The notes under the pieces were generated by a model. It was given only the letters and a program-made list of their open reading frames with translations, was not told the DNA's origin and searched no databases. From NCBI GenBank assembly GCA_937873155.1, contig CALMVZ010000010.1, positions 372,001 to 436,000 on the forward strand: a DNA stretch of 64,000 nucleotides, given 5' to 3'. This stretch comes from an uncultured Bacteroidota bacterium. Its GTDB lineage: Bacteria; Bacteroidota; Bacteroidia; B-17B0; Aurantibacillaceae. The translations under genes and the position numbers were made by a program. This document shows, one piece after another, positions 8,305 to 15,575 of this stretch (its first letter is position 1; every line of letters starts with the position of its first letter).

Positions 8305-8543
8305 AATATTTTTCTTAAATAATCTCTTCCTTGTCCTGTTTTTAAAAACTTCTCTCTATTTCTTGCTTCAGCTAATGTAGCAAACTCCTCTTTATGAACT
8401 AACTTCCAAGGTAAATATCCTTTTGTCGATCTATTTTGTCCTTTATTGTGTTCAAGAAGTCTTCGATCTAGGTTATTTGTAAAACCTTTATATAACCTAC
8501 CATCTTTTTCACTTTTTAAAACATATACAAAGAACTTATTCAT
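8295..8543 (-). CDS. GIY-YIG nuclease-domain protein inserted at the tRNA-Arg gene
   Basis: The 82-residue product is a stand-alone GIY-YIG domain: VYVLKS (GIY position), then LYKGFTNNLDRRLLEHN with the YxG variant YKG and the conserved Arg, then AEARNREKFLKTG with the catalytic-type Glu. Such single-domain proteins are related to the nuclease domain of UvrC and to homing endonucleases; their function in Bacteroidota is unknown. I use the ATG at 8541-8543; an upstream ATG at 8597 would translate the tRNA-like copy. The stop codon lies inside the downstream tRNA. Flanked by the partial tRNA copy upstream and the full tRNA downstream, the gene has the appearance of an insert that restored the tRNA 5' end. 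Confidence 0.9.
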   Translation of the reverse strand: MNKFFVYVLKSEKDGRLYKGFTNNLDRRLLEHNKGQNRSTKGYLPWKLVHKEEFATLAEARNREKFLKTGQGRDYLRKILVP

Positions 8544-8551
8544 TTCAAGTA

Positions 8552-8591
8552 ATCCAGTTGAGCCCTGCCTGCTGCAGGCGGGTACGGAACC
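8552..8591 (-). repeat. Partial duplicate of the tRNA-Arg 5' end, split by a palindrome
   Basis: Read on the minus strand this is GGTTCCGTA, then a 19-nt palindromic insert CCCGCCTGCAGCAGGCAGG, then GCTCAACTGGAT. The 9 + 12 bases match positions 1-21 of the tRNA-Arg gene (8284-8304) exactly. The insert forms an 8-bp stem with a 3-nt loop and resembles short palindromes scattered in many Bacteroidota genomes. It lies between the likely promoter and the GIY-YIG start. Confidence 0.9.
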
Positions 8592-8605
8592 GTTCAAATA
8601 GGGCG

Positions 8606-8613
8606 CAAATATA
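8606..8613 (-). promoter_or_regulatory. Promoter -7 box for the tRNA-like copy/GIY-YIG/tRNA-Arg unit
   Basis: The minus strand reads TATATTTG, a perfect TAnnTTTG match, 15 bases before the first base of the tRNA-like copy. It is the only such box I see upstream of tRNA-Arg, which suggests that the GIY-YIG gene and tRNA share a transcript. Confidence 0.6.
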
Positions 8614-8620
8614 GTACTTT

Positions 8621-9418
8621 TTATTTATTCTTTAAAATAATAGCCCTTGCAACATCAGGCTTATTTGTAATGATCCCATCCACCCCGCGGCGCACCAATT
8701 TCTTCATTTTCCGCTTATTATCAACGGTCCAGACGAACACGGTCTTGCCCTGGGAATGAAGCTTTTTTATGACCTTTCTCGACGCAAATTTCCCGTACAC
8801 ATTTACCCCTTGCCATGCCGAGAAATCGTCTTTTTCTCCTCTTTTTGAGAAAGTAAAACTGGCTAAAGGGAATTTAAATACGATCAGTTTCTGAAGCTTC
8901 GCGCCTGTTTTTTGTTTTTGTAAATTCAGTAACGCTTGCTTATCAAACGAGTGAATGATATCTACCCAGCTCTCTGCATTATTCGCTTTTATTATGGTAA
9001 GGATATTGTTCTCTATACCGGGATAATAAGCGCTGCCTTTTTTAATTTCTATCAATAATTTACATCGTCCGTTAATGAATTTAATCGCAGAATCCAGGGT
9101 GGGAGGATTTTCATTTGTCCCTCTTATTTTCAGAGTACAGAACTCGGCGCAATTAAGATCCCTGACATCACTTTTACCTTTTGGACAACCTTCGCAGGTA
9201 CGATCTACCGAGAAATCATGCATCAGAACAACCACACCATCTTTGGTCTGGTGAACATCTGTCTCAATATAATCGGCCTTCATTTTTATAGCTTCCTCAA
9301 AGGCGGAAAGCGTATTTTCGGGTTTATAAGCACTGGCGCCACGGTGTGCTATTACGAGAGGCTGGGCCATAGTCCTTCCAATTAAAATAATGAAAATAAG
9401 TAATGAGGTCAGGCGCAT
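8621..9418 (-). CDS. Secreted glycerophosphodiester phosphodiesterase
   Basis: The 265-residue protein has a signal peptide (residues 1-18, ending TMAQ) and a full GDPD TIM-barrel: the opening VIAHRGASAYKPENTLSAF supplies the catalytic His and Arg, YIETDVHQTKDGVVVLMHD supplies the Glu-x-Asp metal ligands and the second His, and LLIEIKKG carries a further Glu. The C-terminal VDGIITNKPDVAR is typical. The enzyme would hydrolyse glycerophosphodiesters from phospholipids to glycerol-3-phosphate and an alcohol in the periplasm. It is a single gene; its end is next to the GIY-YIG promoter. Confidence 0.93.
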   Translation of the reverse strand: MRLTSLLIFIILIGRTMAQPLVIAHRGASAYKPENTLSAFEEAIKMKADYIETDVHQTKDGVVVLMHDFSVDRTCEGCPKGKSDVRDLNCAEFCTLKIRGTNENPPTLDSAIKFINGRCKLLIEIKKGSAYYPGIENNILTIIKANNAESWVDIIHSFDKQALLNLQKQKTGAKLQKLIVFKFPLASFTFSKRGEKDDFSAWQGVNVYGKFASRKVIKKLHSQGKTVFVWTVDNKRKMKKLVRRGVDGIITNKPDVARAIILKNK

Positions 9419-9580
9419 TTCACTGTAAAAATAGTGAGTAATAAAGGAGAAAAACTAAAATTGTTTATTTTTAACAGCATTCCTTCGGTTAACTCTCAGG
9501 ATATAATAAAACCATGCATTTTGTTTTACTCTTTATTATACCAATTGTAAAATGTAAGGAAATCGCTAACTTGCAGGCCT

Positions 9581-10390
9581 ATGCAAACTATAATTGAAGC
9601 CGCATGGCAAAACCGCGAACTGCTGAAAGAGGCAAATACGCAAAACACCATTAACGAGGTAATTGAATTATTGGATAAAGGAAAATTGCGCGTTGCAGAA
9701 CCTTTAGCTGATGGTAACTGGAAAGTAAATGATTGGGTGAAGAAAGCCGTGATCATGTATTTCCCGATCCGTAAAATGGAAACTATTGAAGTTGGTCCTT
9801 TCGAATTCCACGATAAAATGGCGTTGAAAAAAGATTATGCTTCCCTGGGTGTGCGGGTGGTGCCGCATGCTGTTGCGCGTTATGGTTCGTTCTTAGCGCC
9901 AGGTGTTATTATGATGCCGAGTTATGTGAATATTGGTGGTTATGTGGATAGCGGAACTATGGTTGACACATGGGCTACCGTTGGAAGCTGCGCGCAAATT
10001 GGAAAGAATGTTCACTTAAGCGGTGGTGTTGGTATCGGAGGCGTATTAGAACCTGTTCAGGCTGCACCCGTAATTATTGAAGATGATTGTTTCATTGGTT
10101 CACGCTGCATTGTAGTGGAAGGTGTTAGAGTAGGAAAGCAGGCTGTGTTAGGTGCTAATGTAGTTCTGACTTTATCAACTAAAATAATTGATGTTACCGG
10201 CGAAAAACCGGTTGAGACCAAAGGTTACGTTCCTGAAAGAAGTGTTGTGATCCCGGGATCATACACTAAAAAATTCCCTGCGGGTGAATTCCAAGTGCCA
10301 TGTGCTTTGATCATTGGTAAACGTAAAGCAAGTACTGATCTTAAAACTTCGTTGAATGATGCTTTAAGAGAGCATAACGTTGCTGTTTAG
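9581..10390 (+). CDS. dapD: 2,3,4,5-tetrahydropyridine-2,6-dicarboxylate N-succinyltransferase
   Basis: The 269-residue cytoplasmic enzyme has the DapD N-terminal helical domain (IIEAAWQNRELL, VNDWVKKAVIMYF) and a left-handed beta-helix with hexapeptide repeats (about residues 105-200: GSFLAPGVIMMPSYVNIGGY, GSCAQIGKNVHLSGGVGIGG). It transfers succinyl from succinyl-CoA to tetrahydrodipicolinate in the lysine and meso-diaminopimelate pathway. Length matches the family. The start is the ATG at 9581; TAACTTGC (9567-9574) with TTG 19 bases upstream (9545-9547) is a possible promoter that would leave almost no 5' leader. No other lysine gene is nearby. Confidence 0.95.
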   Translation: MQTIIEAAWQNRELLKEANTQNTINEVIELLDKGKLRVAEPLADGNWKVNDWVKKAVIMYFPIRKMETIEVGPFEFHDKMALKKDYASLGVRVVPHAVARYGSFLAPGVIMMPSYVNIGGYVDSGTMVDTWATVGSCAQIGKNVHLSGGVGIGGVLEPVQAAPVIIEDDCFIGSRCIVVEGVRVGKQAVLGANVVLTLSTKIIDVTGEKPVETKGYVPERSVVIPGSYTKKFPAGEFQVPCALIIGKRKASTDLKTSLNDALREHNVAV

Positions 10391-10417
10391 GCCAGGAAAT
10401 ATTAGTAAATTAGTTTA

Positions 10418-11740
10418 ATGTTAAGACTGGGGAAAATACTTTGTTTACTTGCTGTTTTAATGATATTGAACGGATGTAAGAAAGACCCTAAGATCGAAGA
10501 AGCGGTAATTGTAAATTCACAGGCGCCGGCTTTTAATTGCGGTAGACCAAGTTTTATCGATACGGTTTTAGTTACTCTGGCTGGCCCTCCTAAGATCACT
10601 TCTTCGATCAGCGGTATTAATAATTTATATGTTGCTACACCTGGCGCATCAACACTTGAAATAGTGAAGATGGATTGTGATGCGAATTTCATCTGGAAGA
10701 AGAATTTCTATTACGGGTCAGAAAAAGTAGTTTCAGTTTCTGCTCTTGGGAAATATGATGATTTTTATGTTTTGACCGCGACCGATAATTTTACTGTTTC
10801 AGGCGGTGTTGATACTGTTAAGGCATGGGTTAGTTATGCTGAAGTTACAAATTCAACTACTATCAATTGCGATAGAAGTGTTTTTGCTTACGTCTTTAAT
10901 CCGAAATTGGTAACAGATCAGTCTATTACCGCTTTGCCAAATTATTCTCGTTTGTATAAATATGATGGTGCCGGAAATTTGCAATGGCAGAAAAATTTAA
11001 CCGGAAATTTCTACAACAATATTGGATTGAGTGCTGATACTAATAGTAATATTTATGTCCTGACTGCAGAAAGGAAGACATATGCACCGCATGAGGTGTT
11101 TACTTTTACTCCTAGTACTTATCCAATGTACGACATGCCATTAGATTCGAATGGATTTACAATTACAAAGATCGATCCATTTGGGAATCAGGTGTCTTCT
11201 AAAACTGTAAATAAAGTTTATGCTTATAATGCGGGCGATTTCAATCCTGCCATTAGTGTTTCTGCAAATCATGTGAATGTTATTTGTAGCAGAGATGTTT
11301 ATGTTTTCGATATGAATCTGGGTTACTATATTAAAACGTCTCCTGTTTCCGCTAATTGTGTCAACAAAGCAATAATGCCTTTAAATAATCCATATGTTCC
11401 TAATTCGTTATTCCATCTTGGTGTAAACGACGGAATAAGCACAACTTATCTTTTTGAAACCTGGAATGGTGCAAATAAATTAAATTCATCTGTTTATTCA
11501 GACCAAACTAATTTAGCCGGTTTACCCAGTATGGACTCTGACGGGAATATTTATTTCGCGAGGGCAGGTTATATTGAAAAATTTGATCCTAATGGTTATA
11601 AAATATACCATTCAGCACTACTTATCCCTCCGTTCACAATAACATGTTTAGCGACTAAATTGGATCAGGTCTATTTCTTTGATTATGAAAGTTCAGGAAA
11701 ATTATATGTTGTAAAACCAAATGCCAACGGGAATTATTAG
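10418..11740 (+). CDS. Hypothetical lipoprotein, probably beta-propeller
   Basis: The 440-residue product has a lipoprotein signal with lipobox LNGC (Cys20). The rest is exported, rich in beta-strand and aromatic residues, with repeated segments of the type NLYVATPG, YDDFYVLTAT, SNIYVLTAE and GNIYFARAG that suggest a quinoprotein-like or PQQ-like beta-propeller; typical phrases are YKYDGAGNLQWQKNL and ITKIDPFGNQ. No enzyme motif is visible. It precedes the DUF3307 gene by three bases and may form an operon with it and the glycosyltransferase. Function unknown. Confidence 0.8.
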   Translation: MLRLGKILCLLAVLMILNGCKKDPKIEEAVIVNSQAPAFNCGRPSFIDTVLVTLAGPPKITSSISGINNLYVATPGASTLEIVKMDCDANFIWKKNFYYGSEKVVSVSALGKYDDFYVLTATDNFTVSGGVDTVKAWVSYAEVTNSTTINCDRSVFAYVFNPKLVTDQSITALPNYSRLYKYDGAGNLQWQKNLTGNFYNNIGLSADTNSNIYVLTAERKTYAPHEVFTFTPSTYPMYDMPLDSNGFTITKIDPFGNQVSSKTVNKVYAYNAGDFNPAISVSANHVNVICSRDVYVFDMNLGYYIKTSPVSANCVNKAIMPLNNPYVPNSLFHLGVNDGISTTYLFETWNGANKLNSSVYSDQTNLAGLPSMDSDGNIYFARAGYIEKFDPNGYKIYHSALLIPPFTITCLATKLDQVYFFDYESSGKLYVVKPNANGNY

Positions 11741-11743
11741 AAA

Positions 11744-12118
11744 ATGATATTAATATTAACCATACTTATCATTCATTTTTTGGCGGACTTTGTTTTCCAG
11801 TCATCGCAAATGGCCACAGGAAAAAGTAAAAGTGTTAAGTGGTTAAGCATACATGTAGGGGTTTATGGCTTGGTAACACTTCTTTCTGCTTTTCTTATTT
11901 CAATGAAACTGGATAGTTTTTATTATGGTTTCAGTTGGTGGATGGCGAATGTGGCTCTTCATTTTGTGGTTGATTTCTTCACTTCCAAAATAACTTCCCG
12001 TTTATGGGAGCAAAAGAATATGCGTTTGTTCTTTGTGATGATCGGTTTAGATCAGCTATTACACAACATTTGTTTGTTAGGTACGTTATATTTTCTTAAA
12101 GTAAATGCTTTAAATTAA
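11744..12118 (+). CDS. DUF3307 integral membrane protein
   Basis: The 124-residue protein has three to four membrane helices and the conserved DUF3307 pattern HFLADFVFQSSQMATGKSKS near the N-terminus, WLSIHVGVYG, and LHFVVDFFTSK and GLDQLLHN further on; the His and Asp residues inside the helices are characteristic. The biochemical role of the family is unknown. It starts three bases after the lipoprotein stop, and its TAA is immediately followed by the TTG start of the glycosyltransferase gene. Confidence 0.85.
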   Translation: MILILTILIIHFLADFVFQSSQMATGKSKSVKWLSIHVGVYGLVTLLSAFLISMKLDSFYYGFSWWMANVALHFVVDFFTSKITSRLWEQKNMRLFFVMIGLDQLLHNICLLGTLYFLKVNALN

Positions 12119-13099
12119 TTGAAAGCACATTACAATAACATATTAGTTATTCAAACTGCTTTTATCGGCGATGCGATCCTTGCAAGTTCTGTGTTGGAGA
12201 AATTGCATCATTCTTTTCCGGAAGCATCCATTTCTTTATTGGTAAGAAAAGGAAATGAACTTTTGTACCTCGAACATCCATTCTTAAAAGAGGTCTTAGT
12301 TTGGGATAAGAATAATGATAAATATTCTGATCTCCTTAAACTCCGCAAAAACATAAGACAAAAGAAGTTCGATGCGGTGATCAATTTACATCGCTATACC
12401 AGTTCCGGATTTTTAACTGCTTTCTCTGGCGCAAAATATACTACAGGATTTAGTGAAGGTATTTTTTCATTATTCTTCTCCAAAAAAGTAAAACATATTA
12501 TAGGTGATGGTCGTCACGAAACAGAACGCTACAATGAATTGATCGAGGACATCACAGACAAAACTGTCTTCAAACCTAAACTATATCCTTCTGCTGGCGA
12601 CTTCGAAAAAGTAAAACAGTATAAAAACGGACCTTATGTATGTATCTCTCCATCTTCAGTATGGCGCACGAAACAATTACCGGAACAAAAATGGATCAAT
12701 CTATGTGATGCTATTCCTGAAGAAATAACTATTTATATTCTCGGCTCTAATAACGACAGGGGAATGTGTAACAGTTTAAAAGCAAAATTAAAACACCAGA
12801 ATACAAAGGTTTTAGCAGGAGAATTGACCTTGTTAGAATCAGCCGCTTTAATTAAGGATGCAAAAATGAATTACGTGAATGATAGCGGACCGCTTCATTT
12901 AGCTTCAGCTACCAATGCTAACGTTACTGCGTTCTTCCTTTCAACGATTCCGGCGTTTGGCTTTGGACCATTATCTGACAATCAAAGAATTGTTGAGGTA
13001 AAGAACTTAGAATGCCGTCCGTGTGGAATACATGGTTATAAGAACTGTCCAAAAGTCCATTTTAAATGTGGGTTTGATATGAATGTGAGAAATTTATAA
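12119..13099 (+). CDS. Glycosyltransferase family 9 (heptosyltransferase-like)
   Basis: The 326-residue protein opens with ILVIQTAFIGDAILASSVLE, the nucleotide-sugar-binding start typical of ADP-heptose:LPS heptosyltransferases, and has the matching second-domain segments YVCISPSSVWRTKQLPEQKW, AALIKDAKMNYVNDSGPLHLASA and a C-terminal Cys-rich ECRPCGIHGYKNCP. GT9 enzymes extend the lipopolysaccharide inner core at the cytoplasmic face of the inner membrane. Start is a TTG directly after the DUF3307 stop, so translation is probably coupled. The acceptor and whether heptose is the donor cannot be told from sequence. Confidence 0.9.
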   Translation: MKAHYNNILVIQTAFIGDAILASSVLEKLHHSFPEASISLLVRKGNELLYLEHPFLKEVLVWDKNNDKYSDLLKLRKNIRQKKFDAVINLHRYTSSGFLTAFSGAKYTTGFSEGIFSLFFSKKVKHIIGDGRHETERYNELIEDITDKTVFKPKLYPSAGDFEKVKQYKNGPYVCISPSSVWRTKQLPEQKWINLCDAIPEEITIYILGSNNDRGMCNSLKAKLKHQNTKVLAGELTLLESAALIKDAKMNYVNDSGPLHLASATNANVTAFFLSTIPAFGFGPLSDNQRIVEVKNLECRPCGIHGYKNCPKVHFKCGFDMNVRNL

Positions 13100-13110
13100 A
13101 CTGCTTCAAA

Positions 13111-13166
13111 ACCCCTCCGTCTATTCTGCTAAAGCAGAATGAGCCTGTCTCCCCTTAAAGGGGAGA
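13111..13166. repeat. Double-hairpin intergenic element, copy C
   Basis: After ACCCCTCCG come two perfect hairpins, ATTCTGCT-AA-AGCAGAAT (13123-13140) and TCTCCCCTT-A-AAGGGGAGA (13148-13166). It sits between two convergent genes, as does copy B. Confidence 0.75.
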
Positions 13167-13169
13167 AAA

Positions 13170-13574
13170 TTATTCGGTAATCTTAATAATGTATGCTGCA
13201 GTTTTTATGGAGTCTCTTTCTTTCGTTACTGCATCTGTTTTGAAAAGAGTGAAGTGTAAAGTATCGGTACCACTTTGTGCTGCGATGAACCTGAAATAAA
13301 TGCCTTTATCGTTACCGTGCCAAACAGCGCCCATATTATCAACAATCTTCTCATGTTTTCCGGCTAGCTTCCATAAATGACCTTCATCATGGTTCTCAGG
13401 TAGAATGATCCTGAATTTATCTCCTGCATTCAACTCATTTACAGCCGGCGCTTCTTTGTCTACAGTCGGGTGGGAGCAGGCTCCTAAAATAAAAAGGAGT
13501 GAAAAAAGAAATAACACATTTTTAATGCAATTCCCTTTCTTAGATTCTTCACTTCGTTCAGAATGACACGTCAT
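13170..13574 (-). CDS. Small lipoprotein, chagasin/I42-inhibitor-like
   Basis: Up to 134 residues. A lipoprotein signal (VLFLFSLLFILGAC) is followed by a small beta domain whose NAGDKFRIILPENHDEGHLWKL and KGIYFRFIAAQSGTDTLHFTLF segments resemble chagasin-type (I42) cysteine-peptidase inhibitors: an N-terminal strand, then a G-x-WKL-like loop and a F-x-F-x-x-x-x-G strand. The ATG at 13574 puts the first dozen codons (reading CHSERSEESK) inside a dispersed repeat, giving an unusually long stretch before the hydrophobic core; a GTG at 13517 or an ATT nine bases further upstream could be the true start. Its target is unknown. It ends close to a double-hairpin element and lies five bases from the RNase Y stop. 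Confidence 0.65.
   Translation of the reverse strand: MTCHSERSEESKKGNCIKNVLFLFSLLFILGACSHPTVDKEAPAVNELNAGDKFRIILPENHDEGHLWKLAGKHEKIVDNMGAVWHGNDKGIYFRFIAAQSGTDTLHFTLFKTDAVTKERDSIKTAAYIIKITE
13539..13570. repeat. Dispersed CHSERSEESK-type repeat
   Basis: The sequence CTTAGATTCTTCACTTCG followed by TTCAGAATGACACG is a repeat I know from intergenic regions of many bacterial genomes; translated on the minus strand it reads CHSERSEESK. It spans the apparent 5' end of the small lipoprotein gene. Confidence 0.75.
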
Positions 13575-13579
13575 CTGGA

Positions 13580-15142
13580 TTACTTTGCGTAAGATGTGGC
13601 TCTTGTTTCGCGGATCACAGTTACTTTCACTTGTCCCGGGTAGGTCATTTCAGTCTGGATCTTCTGAGAGATATTAAATGCTAATTCTTCCGCTTTAGCA
13701 TCGCTGACTTTTTCGCTGGTAACAATTACACGCAATTCACGTCCTGCCTGGATAGCGTAAGTTTTTTCTACACCATCATAAGATAAAGCTAAGGCTTCAA
13801 GATCTTTCAATCGCTTCATGTATTGTTCTGCGATCTCACGGCGGGCACCGGGACGGGCACCACTGATAGCATCACATACCTGGATGATAGGTGAGTAAAG
13901 CGTTGTCATTTCAATTTCATCGTGGTGGGCCCCTATCGCATTACATACTTCAGGTTTCTCTTTGTATTTCTCGGCTAACTTCATACCTAAGATCGCGTGA
14001 GGTAATTCAGGTGAATCATCAGGCACTTTTCCAATATCATGTAATAAGCCGGCACGTTTTGCTATCTGGGCATTTAATCCCATTTCACTTGCCATAATAG
14101 CACAAAGGTTCGCTACTTCGCGGCTATGTTGTAATAAGTTTTGTCCGTAAGACGAACGGTATTTCATTCGACCTACATAACGGATCAACTCCGGATGTAA
14201 ACCATGAATACCAAGATCTATACAAGTACGTTTTCCGATCTCGATGATCTCTTCTTCGATCATCTTCTTTGTTTTCTCAACTACTTCTTCAATGCGTGCA
14301 GGGTGAATACGTCCATCGCCAACCAATTGATGCAACGCCAAACGTGCAATTTCACGGCGGATAGAATCGAAACAGGATAATGTGATCGCATCAGGTGTAT
14401 CATCAACTATGATCTCAACACCTGTCGCAGCCTCTAAAGCACGTATGTTACGGCCTTCGCGACCGATGATCCGTCCTTTCATTTCATCACCTTCAATGTG
14501 GAATACAGTTACTGAGTTCTCAATTGCAGTTTCAGTAGCAACACGCTGAATGGATTGTATAATAATTTTCTTTGCTTCTTTATTGGCAGTAAGCTTGGCT
14601 TCATCCATAATGTCTTTGATGTAAGCCATTGCTTGTGTTTTCGCTTCGCCTTTAACGCTTTCTACTAATTGAGCTTTTGCATCATCCGCTTTTAAGCCGG
14701 ATACTTTTTCAAGCATTTCAACCTGGCGGCGGTGAAGTTTTTCTACTTCCTCGTTGCGATGTTTATAAAGATCGATCTGTTGGGCAACCAACTGTTTCTG
14801 ATTCTCGAGTTCTTTATCTTTGCGGTTAAATTCTTCAATCTTCTTCGATAATTCGTTATCCTTTTGTTTCAGGCGGTTCTCTGTTTGGGAAATATGATTG
14901 TTCTTTTCGTGAACAGCTTTATCGTGTTCAGCCTTTAATTGAAGGAATTTTTCTTTTGCCTGGAGGATCTTTTCCTGTTTCAAAGCTTCGGCTTTTACTT
15001 CTGCTTCTTTAATAAGGTTTTGTTTTTCTTTATTGGCACTGCGGTTCAAACGGGAGCCGGCTAAGATAAAGCCGACGATCAATCCTAAAATGAGCCCTCC
15101 GGCAATGATGCCTATCTCGATGATATTTAAATCTAAATTCAT
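13580..15142 (-). CDS. rny: Ribonuclease Y
   Basis: The 520-residue enzyme has an N-terminal membrane helix ([21 protein letters not shown]), a long coiled coil (about residues 30-170), a KH domain with [19 protein letters not shown], and an HD domain ([17 protein letters not shown], then [10 protein letters not shown]). It is the membrane-anchored endoribonuclease that starts mRNA decay. I use the ATG at 15140-15142 ([11 protein letters not shown]); an ATG 12 codons upstream lies in a terminator-like hairpin. It follows zapA on the same strand, an order common in Bacteroidota, but a hairpin with a T-run lies between them. Confidence 0.96.
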   Translation of the reverse strand: MNLDLNIIEIGIIAGGLILGLIVGFILAGSRLNRSANKEKQNLIKEAEVKAEALKQEKILQAKEKFLQLKAEHDKAVHEKNNHISQTENRLKQKDNELSKKIEEFNRKDKELENQKQLVAQQIDLYKHRNEEVEKLHRRQVEMLEKVSGLKADDAKAQLVESVKGEAKTQAMAYIKDIMDEAKLTANKEAKKIIIQSIQRVATETAIENSVTVFHIEGDEMKGRIIGREGRNIRALEAATGVEIIVDDTPDAITLSCFDSIRREIARLALHQLVGDGRIHPARIEEVVEKTKKMIEEEIIEIGKRTCIDLGIHGLHPELIRYVGRMKYRSSYGQNLLQHSREVANLCAIMASEMGLNAQIAKRAGLLHDIGKVPDDSPELPHAILGMKLAEKYKEKPEVCNAIGAHHDEIEMTTLYSPIIQVCDAISGARPGARREIAEQYMKRLKDLEALALSYDGVEKTYAIQAGRELRVIVTSEKVSDAKAEELAFNISQKIQTEMTYPGQVKVTVIRETRATSYAK

Positions 15143-15165
15143 GACTCTGTTATAATTAAATAAAT

Positions 15166-15217
15166 AAAAAACGCACAAACTTTAATATCCGACTATCGAG
15201 CATTAAAATTTGTGCGT
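15166..15217 (-). terminator. Terminator-like hairpin between zapA and rny
   Basis: On the minus strand the arms ACGCACAAATTTTAAT (15202-15217) and ATTAAAGTTTGTGCGT (15171-15186) pair over nearly their whole length, followed by TTTTTT. It should end or attenuate transcription from zapA into rny. Confidence 0.7.
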
Positions 15218-15242
15218 GAAACGTGTATCAGCCGTAGGCTGA

Positions 15243-15551
15243 TTATTCTTCTATATTTTTGATGTTTGATAAATGTTCTTGTAACATCATTTCCACATCA
15301 ATCAATAGTATTTTAAAATGGCTTAACTCTTTTTCAGATTCTTCAGCCTTCATGTAAAATTGCGATACTAACTGCAACATTACCATGGCTAAACAATCCT
15401 TCTTGTCTTTGATAGCATAAGTTTTTTCAAACTCAGCGATCTTAGTATTTATTAAATCAACAACCTTTCTTACGTTTTCTTCGTCTTCGGTTTTAATCTT
15501 TAACGGGTATAAGCCGCCTGCGATTTCTACTTTTATACTTACCTCGTTCAT
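15243..15551 (-). CDS. zapA: Cell division protein ZapA
   Basis: The 102-residue cytoplasmic protein has the ZapA layout: an N-terminal beta-rich part (VSIKVEIAGGLYPLKI, then DEENVRKVVDLINTKI) and a C-terminal helix. ZapA binds FtsZ and bundles its filaments in the division ring. The gene sits between the coiled-coil gene, 24 bp upstream, and rny. In Bacteroidota a short coiled-coil gene usually precedes zapA, which supports the view that the large upstream protein is its partner. A small hairpin (15227-15243) overlaps the stop codon. Confidence 0.9.
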   Translation of the reverse strand: MNEVSIKVEIAGGLYPLKIKTEDEENVRKVVDLINTKIAEFEKTYAIKDKKDCLAMVMLQLVSQFYMKAEESEKELSHFKILLIDVEMMLQEHLSNIKNIEE

Positions 15552-15575
15552 GAAAACTAAAAAGGGCGTTAAAAA

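Noticed and set aside
8230-8620. Integrative element bounded by tRNA-Arg attachment sites
   Set aside because: The duplicated tRNA part is the 5' end and not the 3' end used by integrases, the insert is under 300 bp, and there is no integrase gene.
15176-15245. 6S RNA beside zapA, as in proteobacteria
   Set aside because: The gap holds only a T-run hairpin; there is no room for a 6S-type structure of about 180 nt.
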